From RUG11462 sp045539315 (GTDB taxonomy: Bacteria > Bacillota > Clostridia > Oscillospirales > Acutalibacteraceae), in contig JAZQFC010000001.1 of NCBI GenBank assembly GCA_045539315.1, forward strand, positions 1-63,444: a stretch of DNA of 63,444 nt, in the 5' to 3' direction. The notes below the pieces were generated by a model that made no database searches, was not told where the DNA came from, and was given only the letters and a program-made list of their open reading frames with translations. Shown here piece by piece: positions 1-7,420 of this stretch. Position 1 is the first letter of the stretch. Each line of letters starts with the position of its first letter. Both the position numbers and the translations under genes were made by a program.

Positions 1-10
1 GTTATACAAC

Positions 11-42
11 AAAAAGTCACCCGCAAATGCGAGTGACTTTTT
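11..42. terminator. Bidirectional intrinsic terminator
   Basis: A stem with arms AAAAAGTCAC and GTGACTTTTT closes a small inner CGC/GCG helix. The U-tract works in both directions. It follows the stop of the minus-strand transporter. The bases just before it (TTATACAACAAAAA) match the right end of the intergenic repeats seen near 3845 and 12004. Confidence 0.8.
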
Positions 43-55
43 GAAAAATTTTATT

Positions 56-1522
56 TTAGAAAGTAGTTGTTGCCCAGAAACCTGTTTTCATAAATAAATA
101 TGCACAAACAGACATAAGAGCAATTACTATAACTGTAAGTGGCACACCTTTTTTAAGCATAAATTTAGGTGGCAAACCATAACCAACAGAAATTGCACGA
201 ATTGATGTTGGAAGCATATATGAAAGGTTTACACCGATAGTTGCCGCAAATACATATGGGATACAACCTGCATCGTTACCACACATAGCGATAACAATTG
301 GAATTGCGATACCTGCAGTAGCAGTATTAGATGTTACGTCAGACATAAGAACGGTGAATGTTACGATCAAGAGAATCATAAGGAAACCGCCTGAAAGACC
401 TGCTTTATCCATAAGATTACCGATAACAACATCTGCGCCTGAATTTTTGAGCATTGCGCCAATTGCAAGACCACCACCGAAGATGTAAAGCATATCCCAA
501 ACAACGTTTCTTTCAGCAGATTTCCAAGTCATCATTCTTGAGCCATCTTTTTTCTTGATAAGGAATGAAAGAATACCGAAGATGATGAAAAGGTATGCTG
601 GTTGAAGACCTGGTAAATAAGCCTTGTAAAGTGGTTGGCAGAATGAAAGAATTGTTGGAACAAGGAAGAAAATAAGTGATAACACTTCTTCTCTTGACAT
701 TTTTGGCATTGCCCTATATTCATTTATAAAGTATTCTTTTGAACCTTCAAGAGCCTCGTCTTTTTTGCAGAAGCAAATAAGGAACAAAATATTACTTACA
801 ACAAGAATTAACATAATAGGCAAGAATTTTAAGAACCAATTGATATATGTAAATTCTTCTACGCCAGGAATTTCGTTGATAAAGTTAATTACTGTAAGGT
901 TCATAGCGCCACCGAGTGGTGAAGCAAGACCGCCTGCGCCTGCACCATAAGCAATTGTAAGAAGAATCATAGATGCTTTTTTACTTTCAGCTATATTGCC
1001 CTCGCCAACGAATTTGAGCATTGAAACTGCGATTGGTGTGATAGCCGCACAAACTACTGCGTTAGGAAGCACTGCAGAAAGAACTGTTGTAAGCACAAAC
1101 CAGAATGCAATTTGACCTCTCATTTTGTTACCGATAAGCGCCAAAAATCTTGTTGCAATTCTTCTATCAAGACCGATTTCACTCCAAGCCGCTGTGATAA
1201 GCGAAGCACCGAGAATGAGCATAATAGTTGAATCTGCATACTTTGACAAAAGGTTTGACATACCTGTTTTAAAAGCATCGGTTTCGCCTGTGTTTGCAAT
1301 TTGGAAAACTGCATTGATAGCGATTGGCAAAAGACCTGTTACCGCATAGTCAACAGGACCGGTAATCCACCAATAAGCCATCCAAAAAACTGTACCGATT
1401 GCACCTGCTTGAGCATAAGTGATACCTGTTTGTGGCAACAACAAATATGCAAGCAAAAATGCTGCTGGGCCAACAAGCAAATTAATTAATCTACTTGTTG
1501 AATTTTTCTTAACTTTGTCCAT
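56..1522 (-). CDS. DASS-family (SLC13-type) anion/dicarboxylate:sodium symporter
   Basis: The 488-residue protein is almost entirely hydrophobic, with about 11-12 membrane segments, the usual size for the divalent anion:Na+ symporter family (SdcS/VcINDY-like). A segment near residue 395 reads SNTATAGIAIPI, matching the family's SNT signature that binds sodium and a carboxylate. The first half has the pseudo-symmetric counterpart (LPNAVVCAAITPI, about 152-164), where the SNT triad is degenerate. The likely role is uptake of a C4-dicarboxylate or similar anion at the cytoplasmic membrane; the substrate cannot be told from sequence. The start has an AAGGAG-type site and a promoter at 1569-1597. 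The gene is monocistronic and ends at a strong terminator. Confidence 0.85.
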   Translation of the reverse strand: MDKVKKNSTSRLINLLVGPAAFLLAYLLLPQTGITYAQAGAIGTVFWMAYWWITGPVDYAVTGLLPIAINAVFQIANTGETDAFKTGMSNLLSKYADSTIMLILGASLITAAWSEIGLDRRIATRFLALIGNKMRGQIAFWFVLTTVLSAVLPNAVVCAAITPIAVSMLKFVGEGNIAESKKASMILLTIAYGAGAGGLASPLGGAMNLTVINFINEIPGVEEFTYINWFLKFLPIMLILVVSNILFLICFCKKDEALEGSKEYFINEYRAMPKMSREEVLSLIFFLVPTILSFCQPLYKAYLPGLQPAYLFIIFGILSFLIKKKDGSRMMTWKSAERNVVWDMLYIFGGGLAIGAMLKNSGADVVIGNLMDKAGLSGGFLMILLIVTFTVLMSDVTSNTATAGIAIPIVIAMCGNDAGCIPYVFAATIGVNLSYMLPTSIRAISVGYGLPPKFMLKKGVPLTVIVIALMSVCAYLFMKTGFWATTTF

Positions 1523-1568
1523 TTTATTTTCTCCTTGATTTTTGTTTTTGTTGTTTTCAACGCCATTG

Positions 1569-1597
1569 ATTATAACACATCATTTTTACAATGTAAA
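1569..1597 (-). promoter_or_regulatory. SigA-type promoter of the DASS transporter
   Basis: On the minus strand TTTACA (1592-1597) and TATAAT (1569-1574) are separated by 17 nt, with TGT directly before the -10. It lies about 45 nt upstream of the start codon. Confidence 0.75.
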
Positions 1598-1720
1598 TAG
1601 TTTTTAGCAAAAAAATTGATATTTTTTGGCTTTTTAATTCTATTTTGGAATTATGGGCGATTTTTTGTTGTAATTTTTATTAAATTTGTGTTAATTTTGA
1701 CATTTTGGAATTTTGGCTTC

Positions 1721-1749
1721 TTTACAATCCTATCAACTTATGCTATAAT
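1721..1749 (+). promoter_or_regulatory. Promoter of the ccdA redox operon
   Basis: TTTACA (1721-1726), a 17-nt spacer and TATAAT (1744-1749) with TGC before the -10 give a near-ideal extended -10 promoter. A second TTGACA lies at 1697-1702 but is not correctly spaced to this -10. The promoter lies inside a possible longer reading frame of ccdA, which rules that upstream start out. Confidence 0.8.
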
Positions 1750-1776
1750 CAAATTATAAAATTCAAGGAGTTTTTT

Positions 1777-2430
1777 ATGCAATATTTAATCACGTTTTTA
1801 GAGGGTGTTATTTCATTTATTTCGCCTTGTATGTTGCCAATGCTGCCGATTTACATTTCATATTTTGCAGGTGGCGCTGATAAAAAACACAAGATTTTTT
1901 TAAGAGCGTTAAGTTTTTGCATAGGTTTTTCAATTGTTTTTTGTTTGCTTGGCGTTTTTGCAGGTACGCTTGGTCGTTTGCTTGAACAATATAAAACTTA
2001 TGTTGACATTGTTTGTGGTTTGCTTGTTATAATTTTTGGTCTTTCGTATTTAGAGGTAATTCGTTTGCCTTTCTTTAAAGGTATGAAAAACGGTAGAAAT
2101 GCAGAAACTATATTCTCGGCATTTTTATTTGGTATTATTTATTCAATAAGCCTTACACCTTGCATTGGCGCATTTTTAGGCTCGGCTTTGAGTATGGCTT
2201 CTTCTGCCGGCACAGCGCTTAAAGGGTTTTTAATGCTTCTTTCATACTCGGCAGGTCTTGGCATTCCATTTGTAGTTTCGGCAGTGTTAATAGAAAAACT
2301 TACTACTGCATTTAACTTTATAAAGAAACATTATAAAGTTATTAATGTTATTTGTGGTGTGTTCTTAATAGTAATCGGCGCTTTTATGGCTTTGGGTATG
2401 ATGGACAAAGTTTTAGCAATTTTCTCATGA
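1777..2430 (+). CDS. ccdA: CcdA-type transmembrane thiol-disulfide electron carrier
   Basis: This is a 217-residue, six-helix membrane protein of the CcdA/DsbD-beta family, which moves electrons from cytoplasmic thioredoxin to thiol proteins outside the membrane. The two family cysteines are visible in SPC (Cys18, helix 1) and TPC (helix 4, about residue 127) and should form the redox pair. The start at 1777 was chosen because AAGGAG lies 7 nt upstream and the promoter sits just before it. It heads a tight four-gene operon with a TlpA-like protein, an FTR catalytic domain and thioredoxin, so both its electron donor and acceptor are encoded next door. Confidence 0.9.
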   Translation: MQYLITFLEGVISFISPCMLPMLPIYISYFAGGADKKHKIFLRALSFCIGFSIVFCLLGVFAGTLGRLLEQYKTYVDIVCGLLVIIFGLSYLEVIRLPFFKGMKNGRNAETIFSAFLFGIIYSISLTPCIGAFLGSALSMASSAGTALKGFLMLLSYSAGLGIPFVVSAVLIEKLTTAFNFIKKHYKVINVICGVFLIVIGAFMALGMMDKVLAIFS

Positions 2431-2438
2431 GGTGAATT

Positions 2439-3002
2439 ATGAATCAAACTTTAAAAATAATAATTTTAGTTGTAATTTTAATTGCAATTTTTATTGGCGC
2501 AGGGCTTGGATATAAGCATTTATCTAAAGACTATGACCAACCAACAAATACCACTTTTTCTTATAATCAAAATCAAAACGCAAACTCTGCACCTGATTTT
2601 ACTGTAAAAAATACAGATGGCGAGAGCGTTAGTTTGAGCGATTTAAAAGGAAAACCTGTTGTAATAAACTTTTGGGCTACTTGGTGTGGCTACTGTGTAA
2701 AAGAATTTCCGCATTTTCAAGATATGTATAAAAAATATGGCGATGAAATTGAATTTATGATGGTTGACTTGGTTGATGGCAATAGAGAAACCGAAGAAGT
2801 CGCTAAAAGTTTTATTAAAAGCAAAGGCTACACTTTCCCAATTTATTTTGATACAACCGGCGAAGCGGCGTATAATTATAATGCTTATTCAATTCCTTTA
2901 TCTGTTTTTGTTGATAAAGATGGCAACTTGGTTGACTCGCATACAGGCGCTATGGACGGCGCTACGCTTGAAAATTATATAAAATCATTAATAGGTGAAT
3001 AA
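2439..3002 (+). CDS. Membrane-anchored TlpA/ResA-like thiol-disulfide oxidoreductase
   Basis: The 187-residue protein has an N-terminal uncleaved-looking membrane helix (about 5-24), a short polar linker, then an AhpC/TSA-TlpA thioredoxin fold. The active site is WATWCGYC with Cys83 and Cys86. APDF at about 51-54 is the typical start of the TlpA domain. It is expected to work on the outer face of the membrane as a reductant of disulfides, taking electrons from the CcdA protein encoded 8 nt upstream. Whether it serves cytochrome maturation or general repair is not shown; no cytochrome gene is in view. The start has a GGTGA site overlapping the ccdA stop. Confidence 0.88.
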   Translation: MNQTLKIIILVVILIAIFIGAGLGYKHLSKDYDQPTNTTFSYNQNQNANSAPDFTVKNTDGESVSLSDLKGKPVVINFWATWCGYCVKEFPHFQDMYKKYGDEIEFMMVDLVDGNRETEEVAKSFIKSKGYTFPIYFDTTGEAAYNYNAYSIPLSVFVDKDGNLVDSHTGAMDGATLENYIKSLIGE

Positions 3003-3003
3003 A

Positions 3004-3207
3004 ATGGCTGTTAGACTTAATGAAGATAAAGAAGTAGTTAAAACTATTAAAGAGGGGTTAAAGGCAAAAGGTGGCTACTGCCCTTGCAGAGTTGAGAGAA
3101 CTGAAGAATATAAATGTATTTGCAAAGAATTTAAAGAACAAATTGCAGACCCTGATTTTGAAGGGTACTGTCATTGTATGCTATATTATAAATCAAAAGG
3201 AGAATAA
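3004..3207 (+). CDS. Minimal ferredoxin:thioredoxin reductase catalytic (beta) domain protein
   Basis: This is only 67 residues long, yet it carries the order of Cys motifs of the FTR catalytic chain: CPC (26-28), CIC (38-40, where the family usually has CPC) and CHC (57-59, within GYCHCMLY). In the known enzyme these cysteines hold a 4Fe-4S cluster and an adjacent redox disulfide that passes ferredoxin electrons to thioredoxin. The family's usual length is about 100-120 residues, so this is a pared-down form with a shorter N-terminus. The ATG at 3004 directly follows the previous stop and fits the GGTGA site; an upstream in-frame ATG at 2995 lies inside the preceding gene and is less likely. 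Thioredoxin follows after 2 nt. Confidence 0.8.
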   Translation: MAVRLNEDKEVVKTIKEGLKAKGGYCPCRVERTEEYKCICKEFKEQIADPDFEGYCHCMLYYKSKGE

Positions 3208-3209
3208 CA

Positions 3210-3518
3210 ATGGAAATTACTATTACAAAAGAAAATTTTGAAAAAGAAGTTTTAAATTCAAACCTTCCTGTGCTTGTTGATTTTTGGGCAACTTGGTGTG
3301 GACCTTGTAAAATGATAGCGCCTGCAGTTGAACAAATTGCGCAAGATTATCAAGGTAGCATAAAAGTTGGCAAAATAAATGTTGATGACGAGGGCGAACT
3401 CGCTATGAAATTTGGCGTTGCTTCTATTCCAACATTGATTTTGTTTGAAAACGGAGTTGAAACCCAAAGAAAAGTCGGCTTTATGCCAAAATCACAAATC
3501 GAAGAAATGTTTAACTAA
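3210..3518 (+). CDS. trxA: Thioredoxin
   Basis: This is a 102-residue classical thioredoxin with active site WCGPC (Cys30, Cys33), the buried Asp of VDFWATWC, and the cis-Pro loop SIPT. It is cytoplasmic and reduces protein disulfides. The start is preceded by AAAGGAG. It is the last gene of the operon, placed right after the FTR-like domain, so it is the probable partner of both that protein and CcdA. No NADPH thioredoxin reductase is in the window. Confidence 0.95.
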   Translation: MEITITKENFEKEVLNSNLPVLVDFWATWCGPCKMIAPAVEQIAQDYQGSIKVGKINVDDEGELAMKFGVASIPTLILFENGVETQRKVGFMPKSQIEEMFN

Positions 3519-3547
3519 AAAAACGCACCCTTTTGGGTGCGTTTTTT
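3517..3547 (+). terminator. Terminator of the redox operon
   Basis: A GC-rich hairpin (AACGCACCC / GGGTGCGTT, loop TTTT) is flanked by A- and T-tracts right after the trxA stop. Confidence 0.9.
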
Positions 3548-3574
3548 GTTGTTTGCCAGACCGAGCCTTCTTAT

Positions 3575-3690
3575 TGTAGGGGTGGGGCTCTGCCCCACCC
3601 GTCATTTTAAAAGGGTCGCATCGCAAGCCGACCCCTACGAATATATTTTATATTTATCGTAGGGCGGGATGCCCACATCCCGCCGTCATT
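3575..3690. repeat. Composite dispersed GTAGGG hairpin repeat
   Basis: A first unit (3575-3639) starts GTAGGGGT and ends ACCCCTAC, with an internal hairpin of arms GGGTGGGGC and GCCCCACCC. A second hairpin unit (3659-3690, GTAGGGCGGGAT...) is identical over 32 nt to 44818-44849. The 3519-3886 gap is otherwise made of the repeats listed here and next; no gene is visible in it. Confidence 0.85.
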
Positions 3691-3715
3691 CTCAAACATT
3701 GGTGAAGGATCTTTT

Positions 3716-3858
3716 TAAAATCCCTCATCCGAGTTTTGCTTTGCAAAACCCACCTTTTGCTTCGCGCAACGCAACCCTTTTGTCGCTATGCGACATTTCC
3801 CCTAACAGGGGAATTGCCCAAGAGAAGGCTTTTAAATGGTTTTCATTATACAACAAAA
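3716..3858. repeat. Dispersed CCCTCATCCG...AGAGAAGGCT repeat
   Basis: The segment holds several short palindromes (TTTTGCTTTGCAAAA, TTGCTTCGCGCAA, GTCGCTATGCGAC, TTCCCCTAACAGGGGAA). It ends CCAAGAGAAGGCT followed by TTATACAACAAAAAA. The same order of elements occurs at 11800-12017. It abuts the terminator of the next gene. Confidence 0.75.
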
Positions 3859-3882
3859 AAGGCTCGTTTAAAACGAGCCTTT
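3856..3882 (-). terminator. Terminator of the cohesin/FN3 gene
   Basis: A hairpin with arms AAGGCTCGTTT / AAACGAGCCTT and flanking A/T tracts lies 5 nt after the stop at 3887. Confidence 0.85.
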
Positions 3883-3886
3883 TAAT

Positions 3887-5599
3887 TTATTTTGTTTTAA
3901 CTTTTGCAACTGCTGAATATTTGCTATATTTTTTGCTACCGTTAATAATTGTATATGCTCTTACTTTTACATAATATGTTGTATTTGCTTTTAACTTTTT
4001 AACGGTCTTTTTAGCGCCTGAAAGTACAACTTTTGGCTTTTTGAAATTCTTATTTGTTGAGTAGCGAATTTCATAACCTTTTGCGTATTTTACTTTCGAA
4101 GTTACCTTAACTTTGAATGATTTTTTCGCTTTTGTTACTTTAATCTTTGGACGAGCAGTAAACTTCATACATTTTACAGTTTTAACTGTTGAATCTACAT
4201 ATTCTTCGCCACGAACTGCGCGAACTTTATATTGATATTTGTTTCCGCCTCTGATTTTATTAACAAGTTTCAAGTTAGTTGTTTCGCCAACTTTAAGGAA
4301 TGATTTACTACCATTCATTGCTCTGAAAACAATGTATTTTTCTGCGCCTTCTACTTCGCCCCAAGTAATTGTAATCTTTGTTTTTGCAGTTTGTACTGCT
4401 TTGATTACAGGTGCTTTTAATTCTACTTTGTCAGTTGGTGTTGTAGGAACCGTTGTATTATCAAAATCATCATCGTACGATGGGTCATTTGTTTTTGTTG
4501 TCGAAGAAGTGGGCTCTTCAACATTGTTGTCTATATAATCCAATATAATAGTTCCGTTTTCAAAAGAAACAAAGTGAACATAATATGTTTTGCCTGCTTC
4601 AAGGATAAAATAAAGGTTAATGCTTCCTTCTTCGCTTTCTTCGTATTTTGGTGGATTGCCATCTTCGTCATATGCCTTTGAAGGATAAATCTCATTTGTT
4701 GTTTTCAAAGTATATTTACCTGAAACAGGAGAAACGAATTTTATTACTTGTTCAATTGGTTCGCCTTTTTCATCTAATTCACTTGCTTTAACTTCGAAAG
4801 TTCCTTCTCCTGTGAATTCGTAGTCAGGTTCAGGCGGCAAAATAGGTCCAGTTGACTCTGTTGGAACTTGAGAAACAGTAGTTGTTGTTGTGGTTGGCTC
4901 TGTAGTGGTGGTTGTAGTAGTTGTAGTTGTGGTTGTAAACACATCATCTTCAGTAGGGTCATTATCAACCACTGTTGTTGTAGTTGTAGTAGGCTCTGTA
5001 GTTGTGGTTGTTGTAGTTGTAGTTGTTGTAGTAGCCGATGGGTCATAAACTTCAACTACAGGTTGATTAAATGTGAAAGCAACAGGGTTTCCTGAAATAG
5101 AGATATAATTTTCCGCTTTATAATCAACCATTTCAATATCATATGTACCGGCTTTCGCATTATCGGCAACTTTTAAATAGATAGAAAAAATTTCACCATT
5201 TGATTTATTTGATTTAATTTCGGCATCATCATAAATTTCTGTAAAAATAAAAGTGAACTCGCCTTTATCATTAATAGGGCTGATGAGCGAATTTTTAAAG
5301 TTTGCGCCTTTATCATATTTTGGGAAGGTGCCATACTCATTTGTTTCACCCTCAACAAAAGACAAAACGCTTGTATCAAACTTATATGTTTGATTCATTC
5401 CCCAAAAACTTGGGTTGTTACCCATTGTAAAAGTAACTTTTGCAATTTCGCCTGCTTTTACAGGGGTTGTTGTCGCTTTGATATATGGTTTTGACTCATT
5501 AAGCGATGGAATTGTTCCACTTGCAGAAACAACGCCTGTTATAGTTGCTGTGATTAAAAGCAATGCACACAAAACTAAACTTAAAACTTTTTTAGCCAT
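3887..5599 (-). CDS. Secreted cohesin-like protein with Thr-rich linkers and FN3 modules
   Basis: The 570-residue protein has a Sec signal peptide (about 1-26). Next comes a beta-sandwich domain of about 150 residues (about 33-185) that resembles a cohesin (VKAGEIAKVTFTM, then an internal YKFDTSVLSF strand). Two Thr-rich linkers follow (about 188-245), each a run of 12 Thr followed by EP and more Thr. A second beta-rich domain (about 258-355), another Thr/Asp linker and two fibronectin type III domains (about 395-570) complete it. The last domain is very Lys-rich. No dockerin, sortase signal or SLH domain was found, so retention at the wall may be through the basic FN3 module. Cohesins bind dockerins in cellulosomes, but no dockerin is present here, so this role is only an inference. 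Confidence 0.7.
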   Translation of the reverse strand: MAKKVLSLVLCALLLITATITGVVSASGTIPSLNESKPYIKATTTPVKAGEIAKVTFTMGNNPSFWGMNQTYKFDTSVLSFVEGETNEYGTFPKYDKGANFKNSLISPINDKGEFTFIFTEIYDDAEIKSNKSNGEIFSIYLKVADNAKAGTYDIEMVDYKAENYISISGNPVAFTFNQPVVEVYDPSATTTTTTTTTTTTEPTTTTTTVVDNDPTEDDVFTTTTTTTTTTTTEPTTTTTTVSQVPTESTGPILPPEPDYEFTGEGTFEVKASELDEKGEPIEQVIKFVSPVSGKYTLKTTNEIYPSKAYDEDGNPPKYEESEEGSINLYFILEAGKTYYVHFVSFENGTIILDYIDNNVEEPTSSTTKTNDPSYDDDFDNTTVPTTPTDKVELKAPVIKAVQTAKTKITITWGEVEGAEKYIVFRAMNGSKSFLKVGETTNLKLVNKIRGGNKYQYKVRAVRGEEYVDSTVKTVKCMKFTARPKIKVTKAKKSFKVKVTSKVKYAKGYEIRYSTNKNFKKPKVVLSGAKKTVKKLKANTTYYVKVRAYTIINGSKKYSKYSAVAKVKTK

Positions 5600-5629
5600 T
5601 ATAAATACTCCTTATTTCAATATATCTGC

Positions 5630-5658
5630 ATTATAACACATGGACTATAATAAATCAA
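5630..5658 (-). promoter_or_regulatory. Promoter of the cohesin/FN3 gene
   Basis: On the minus strand TTGATT (5653-5658), a 17-nt spacer and TATAAT (5630-5635) with TGT before the -10 lie about 30 nt upstream of the start. Confidence 0.75.
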
Positions 5659-5682
5659 GTTATATTATATTTACGCAAAAAT

Positions 5683-5713
5683 AAAAACCTGCTTAATAAA
5701 AAGCAGGTTTTTT
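5683..5713 (-). terminator. Terminator of the 3D-domain hydrolase gene
   Basis: The hairpin has arms AAACCTGCTT / AAGCAGGTTT and a T-tract on the minus strand, 11 nt past the stop. Confidence 0.85.
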
Positions 5714-5723
5714 AATCATAAAA

Positions 5724-6797
5724 TTAATCTAAAACATAAATTTCAATAGAACGTCTTCCGAATTGACGACAGTCACTTTCTGACCAGAAGAAAAGGTCAG
5801 CAATTGTGTTGCCCCAAGAAACAAATCCGCCGGTATCTTCTGCAGAAGCATAACCATAAATATAGTTTCCATCAGATGAACGAATGAAAAGTTTTGTACC
5901 ATAAGGAATTTGATTTGGGTTTACTGCGATATAACCAGGTTGAACTCTCTTACCTGTTGCAGTATGAGTACCACAAGAGTAAGCAGAAGCAGTACCTGTT
6001 AACTTTCTTGAATAGTTAAGCGGAACACCATTCTTATCAAGTTTAAAGTCTTTTGATGGAGTGAGCTCTGAAATTGTGTTAAGTTGGCTATAAAACAAAG
6101 CAATACCGTTTTTATTAACAGTTTTTCTGCCTGGAGCCTCAATGCCATAGTAAGAAGAATAAGTTGGTCTTACAATGTCACACGCTTCATAACTGAAACT
6201 CTTAACTTTTGAATCGACTTTTTTACCATTTACATATTTAATTTCAACAGTTTTGTTGATAAGAACTTTGCCATACTCTGAAAGATGAGCAGTTGAACGC
6301 TTTGGATATTTCTTTTTAAACTCATCTAAAGTCATTTTTGTGCTGACAGTGTCATTTTTATAATTAACCTTATTAATAACAATTGTCATACCATCAAAAA
6401 TAGTATCAGAAAGTTTATAGTTAATCTCATCTGCGCGTTTTACTGTTGTATGAGCAGCGTCAAGCGCTTTTTTAACAGTATCTTGTCTTACAAAGACAAT
6501 TTGTGGGTTACCAGCGTATTTAATAATAGTAACCTTGCATAAGCCGTCATAGTTTGCATCTTTATCTGAATCAGATGCAGTTGTTGTTTGAGATTGCGCT
6601 AAATAAGCAGTTGTTGAATCGGTGTTTGACAAAGCCAAAACATCATTTGACATACTACCTAATTTAGAAGCGCCAACGCCAATGCTTGAAATTGTGATTG
6701 CTGCTGCAAGCACAAAGCACACTTTTCTATTGAATTTGAAGTTTGATATTTTAGTTTCTACTGTCATTGCAATTTTTGCAATTATGTTTCTAATCAT
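5724..6797 (-). CDS. YabE/Rpf-like cell wall protein: DUF348, G5 and 3D domains
   Basis: The 357-residue exported protein has a basic start and a hydrophobic segment (about 26-45) as signal anchor. A ubiquitin-like DUF348 region (about 85-150) and a G5-like domain (about 150-215) follow. The C-terminus is a 3D (MltA-type double-psi barrel) domain from about 262, with TGTASAYS, VNPNQIPYGTKLFI, AEDTGG and IADLFFWSESDCRQFG; the three family Asp/Glu positions are recognisable. Such proteins cleave or remodel peptidoglycan, often during outgrowth. It is a single gene; the 600-nt upstream region carries no other gene. The start ATG follows AAGGAGA. Confidence 0.85.
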   Translation of the reverse strand: MIRNIIAKIAMTVETKISNFKFNRKVCFVLAAAITISSIGVGASKLGSMSNDVLALSNTDSTTAYLAQSQTTTASDSDKDANYDGLCKVTIIKYAGNPQIVFVRQDTVKKALDAAHTTVKRADEINYKLSDTIFDGMTIVINKVNYKNDTVSTKMTLDEFKKKYPKRSTAHLSEYGKVLINKTVEIKYVNGKKVDSKVKSFSYEACDIVRPTYSSYYGIEAPGRKTVNKNGIALFYSQLNTISELTPSKDFKLDKNGVPLNYSRKLTGTASAYSCGTHTATGKRVQPGYIAVNPNQIPYGTKLFIRSSDGNYIYGYASAEDTGGFVSWGNTIADLFFWSESDCRQFGRRSIEIYVLD

Positions 6798-6960
6798 AAA
6801 ATCTCCTTGAATTTTGTCTGTGTTAAATCGTTACAATATGTAAAGATTTTGGCACGACATTTTTCACTCCGCTAACGATTATATGCCTTTTGTTGTAGAA
6901 AGTCAACTAACGACAACATTCGCTTTTGTGCAATTTTCACAAATTCAAACTGTTAAAAAA

Positions 6961-6996
6961 GTTACAAAAGGCAACAAAAAGGTTACAAACTGTAAC
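6961..6996. promoter_or_regulatory. GTTACA repeat cluster in a long intergenic region
   Basis: GTTACA occurs at 6961 and 6982 (21 nt apart), and the inverted TGTAAC at 6991-6996. The outer arms AAAAGTTACA and TGTAACTTTT are perfectly complementary. The 6798-7420 gap otherwise holds no supported gene; only the glgP promoter and a leader hairpin stand out in it. Confidence 0.35.
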
Positions 6997-7291
6997 TTTT
7001 AGCCTGTTTTTTGATTTGGTTTTTGCTTTTTTAAAAAATAATTGTGCAAGTCAACAATTTTGTGTGAAAAAAATGCACATTTTCAAAAAAGCCTTTAAAA
7101 TAAAGGGTTTTAGGCATTTTCAAACTACAAAAAACACGATTTTCGACTAAATTTTCACCTATTTTGTTTACATAACATTTTAATTATGTAAACCCATTGT
7201 CAAAAAATGGCATATTTCAACACTAAATTCAGGTATTTAGAGAATTAATTCGGTTTATGGCGTGTAAATATTCCCTTTCAAAATATTATTC

Positions 7292-7320
7292 TTGCATTTT
7301 TTCAATAAATAATGTATTAT
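7292..7320 (+). promoter_or_regulatory. Promoter of glgP
   Basis: TTGCAT (7292-7297), a 17-nt spacer and TATTAT (7315-7320). The leader is about 95 nt and contains a 7-bp hairpin at 7372-7391 (GTTTAGA / TCTAAAC). Confidence 0.6.
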
Positions 7321-7420
7321 ATTAACTATATAATTAATTAATGGAATATATATAAGTACAACTTTTTAGAGGTTTAGATTTACGTCTAAACTATTTTTAA
7401 TACGAAGGGAAAAATGATTA

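Noticed and set aside
4774..5095. Gln- or Cys/Ser-rich frames across the Thr-repeat region
   Set aside because: They are shadows of the poly-Thr codons read in other frames.
6926..7150. A 74-codon plus-strand frame upstream of glgP
   Set aside because: No ribosome site; the Lys/Phe-rich translation follows from A/T-rich sequence, and no family resemblance was seen.
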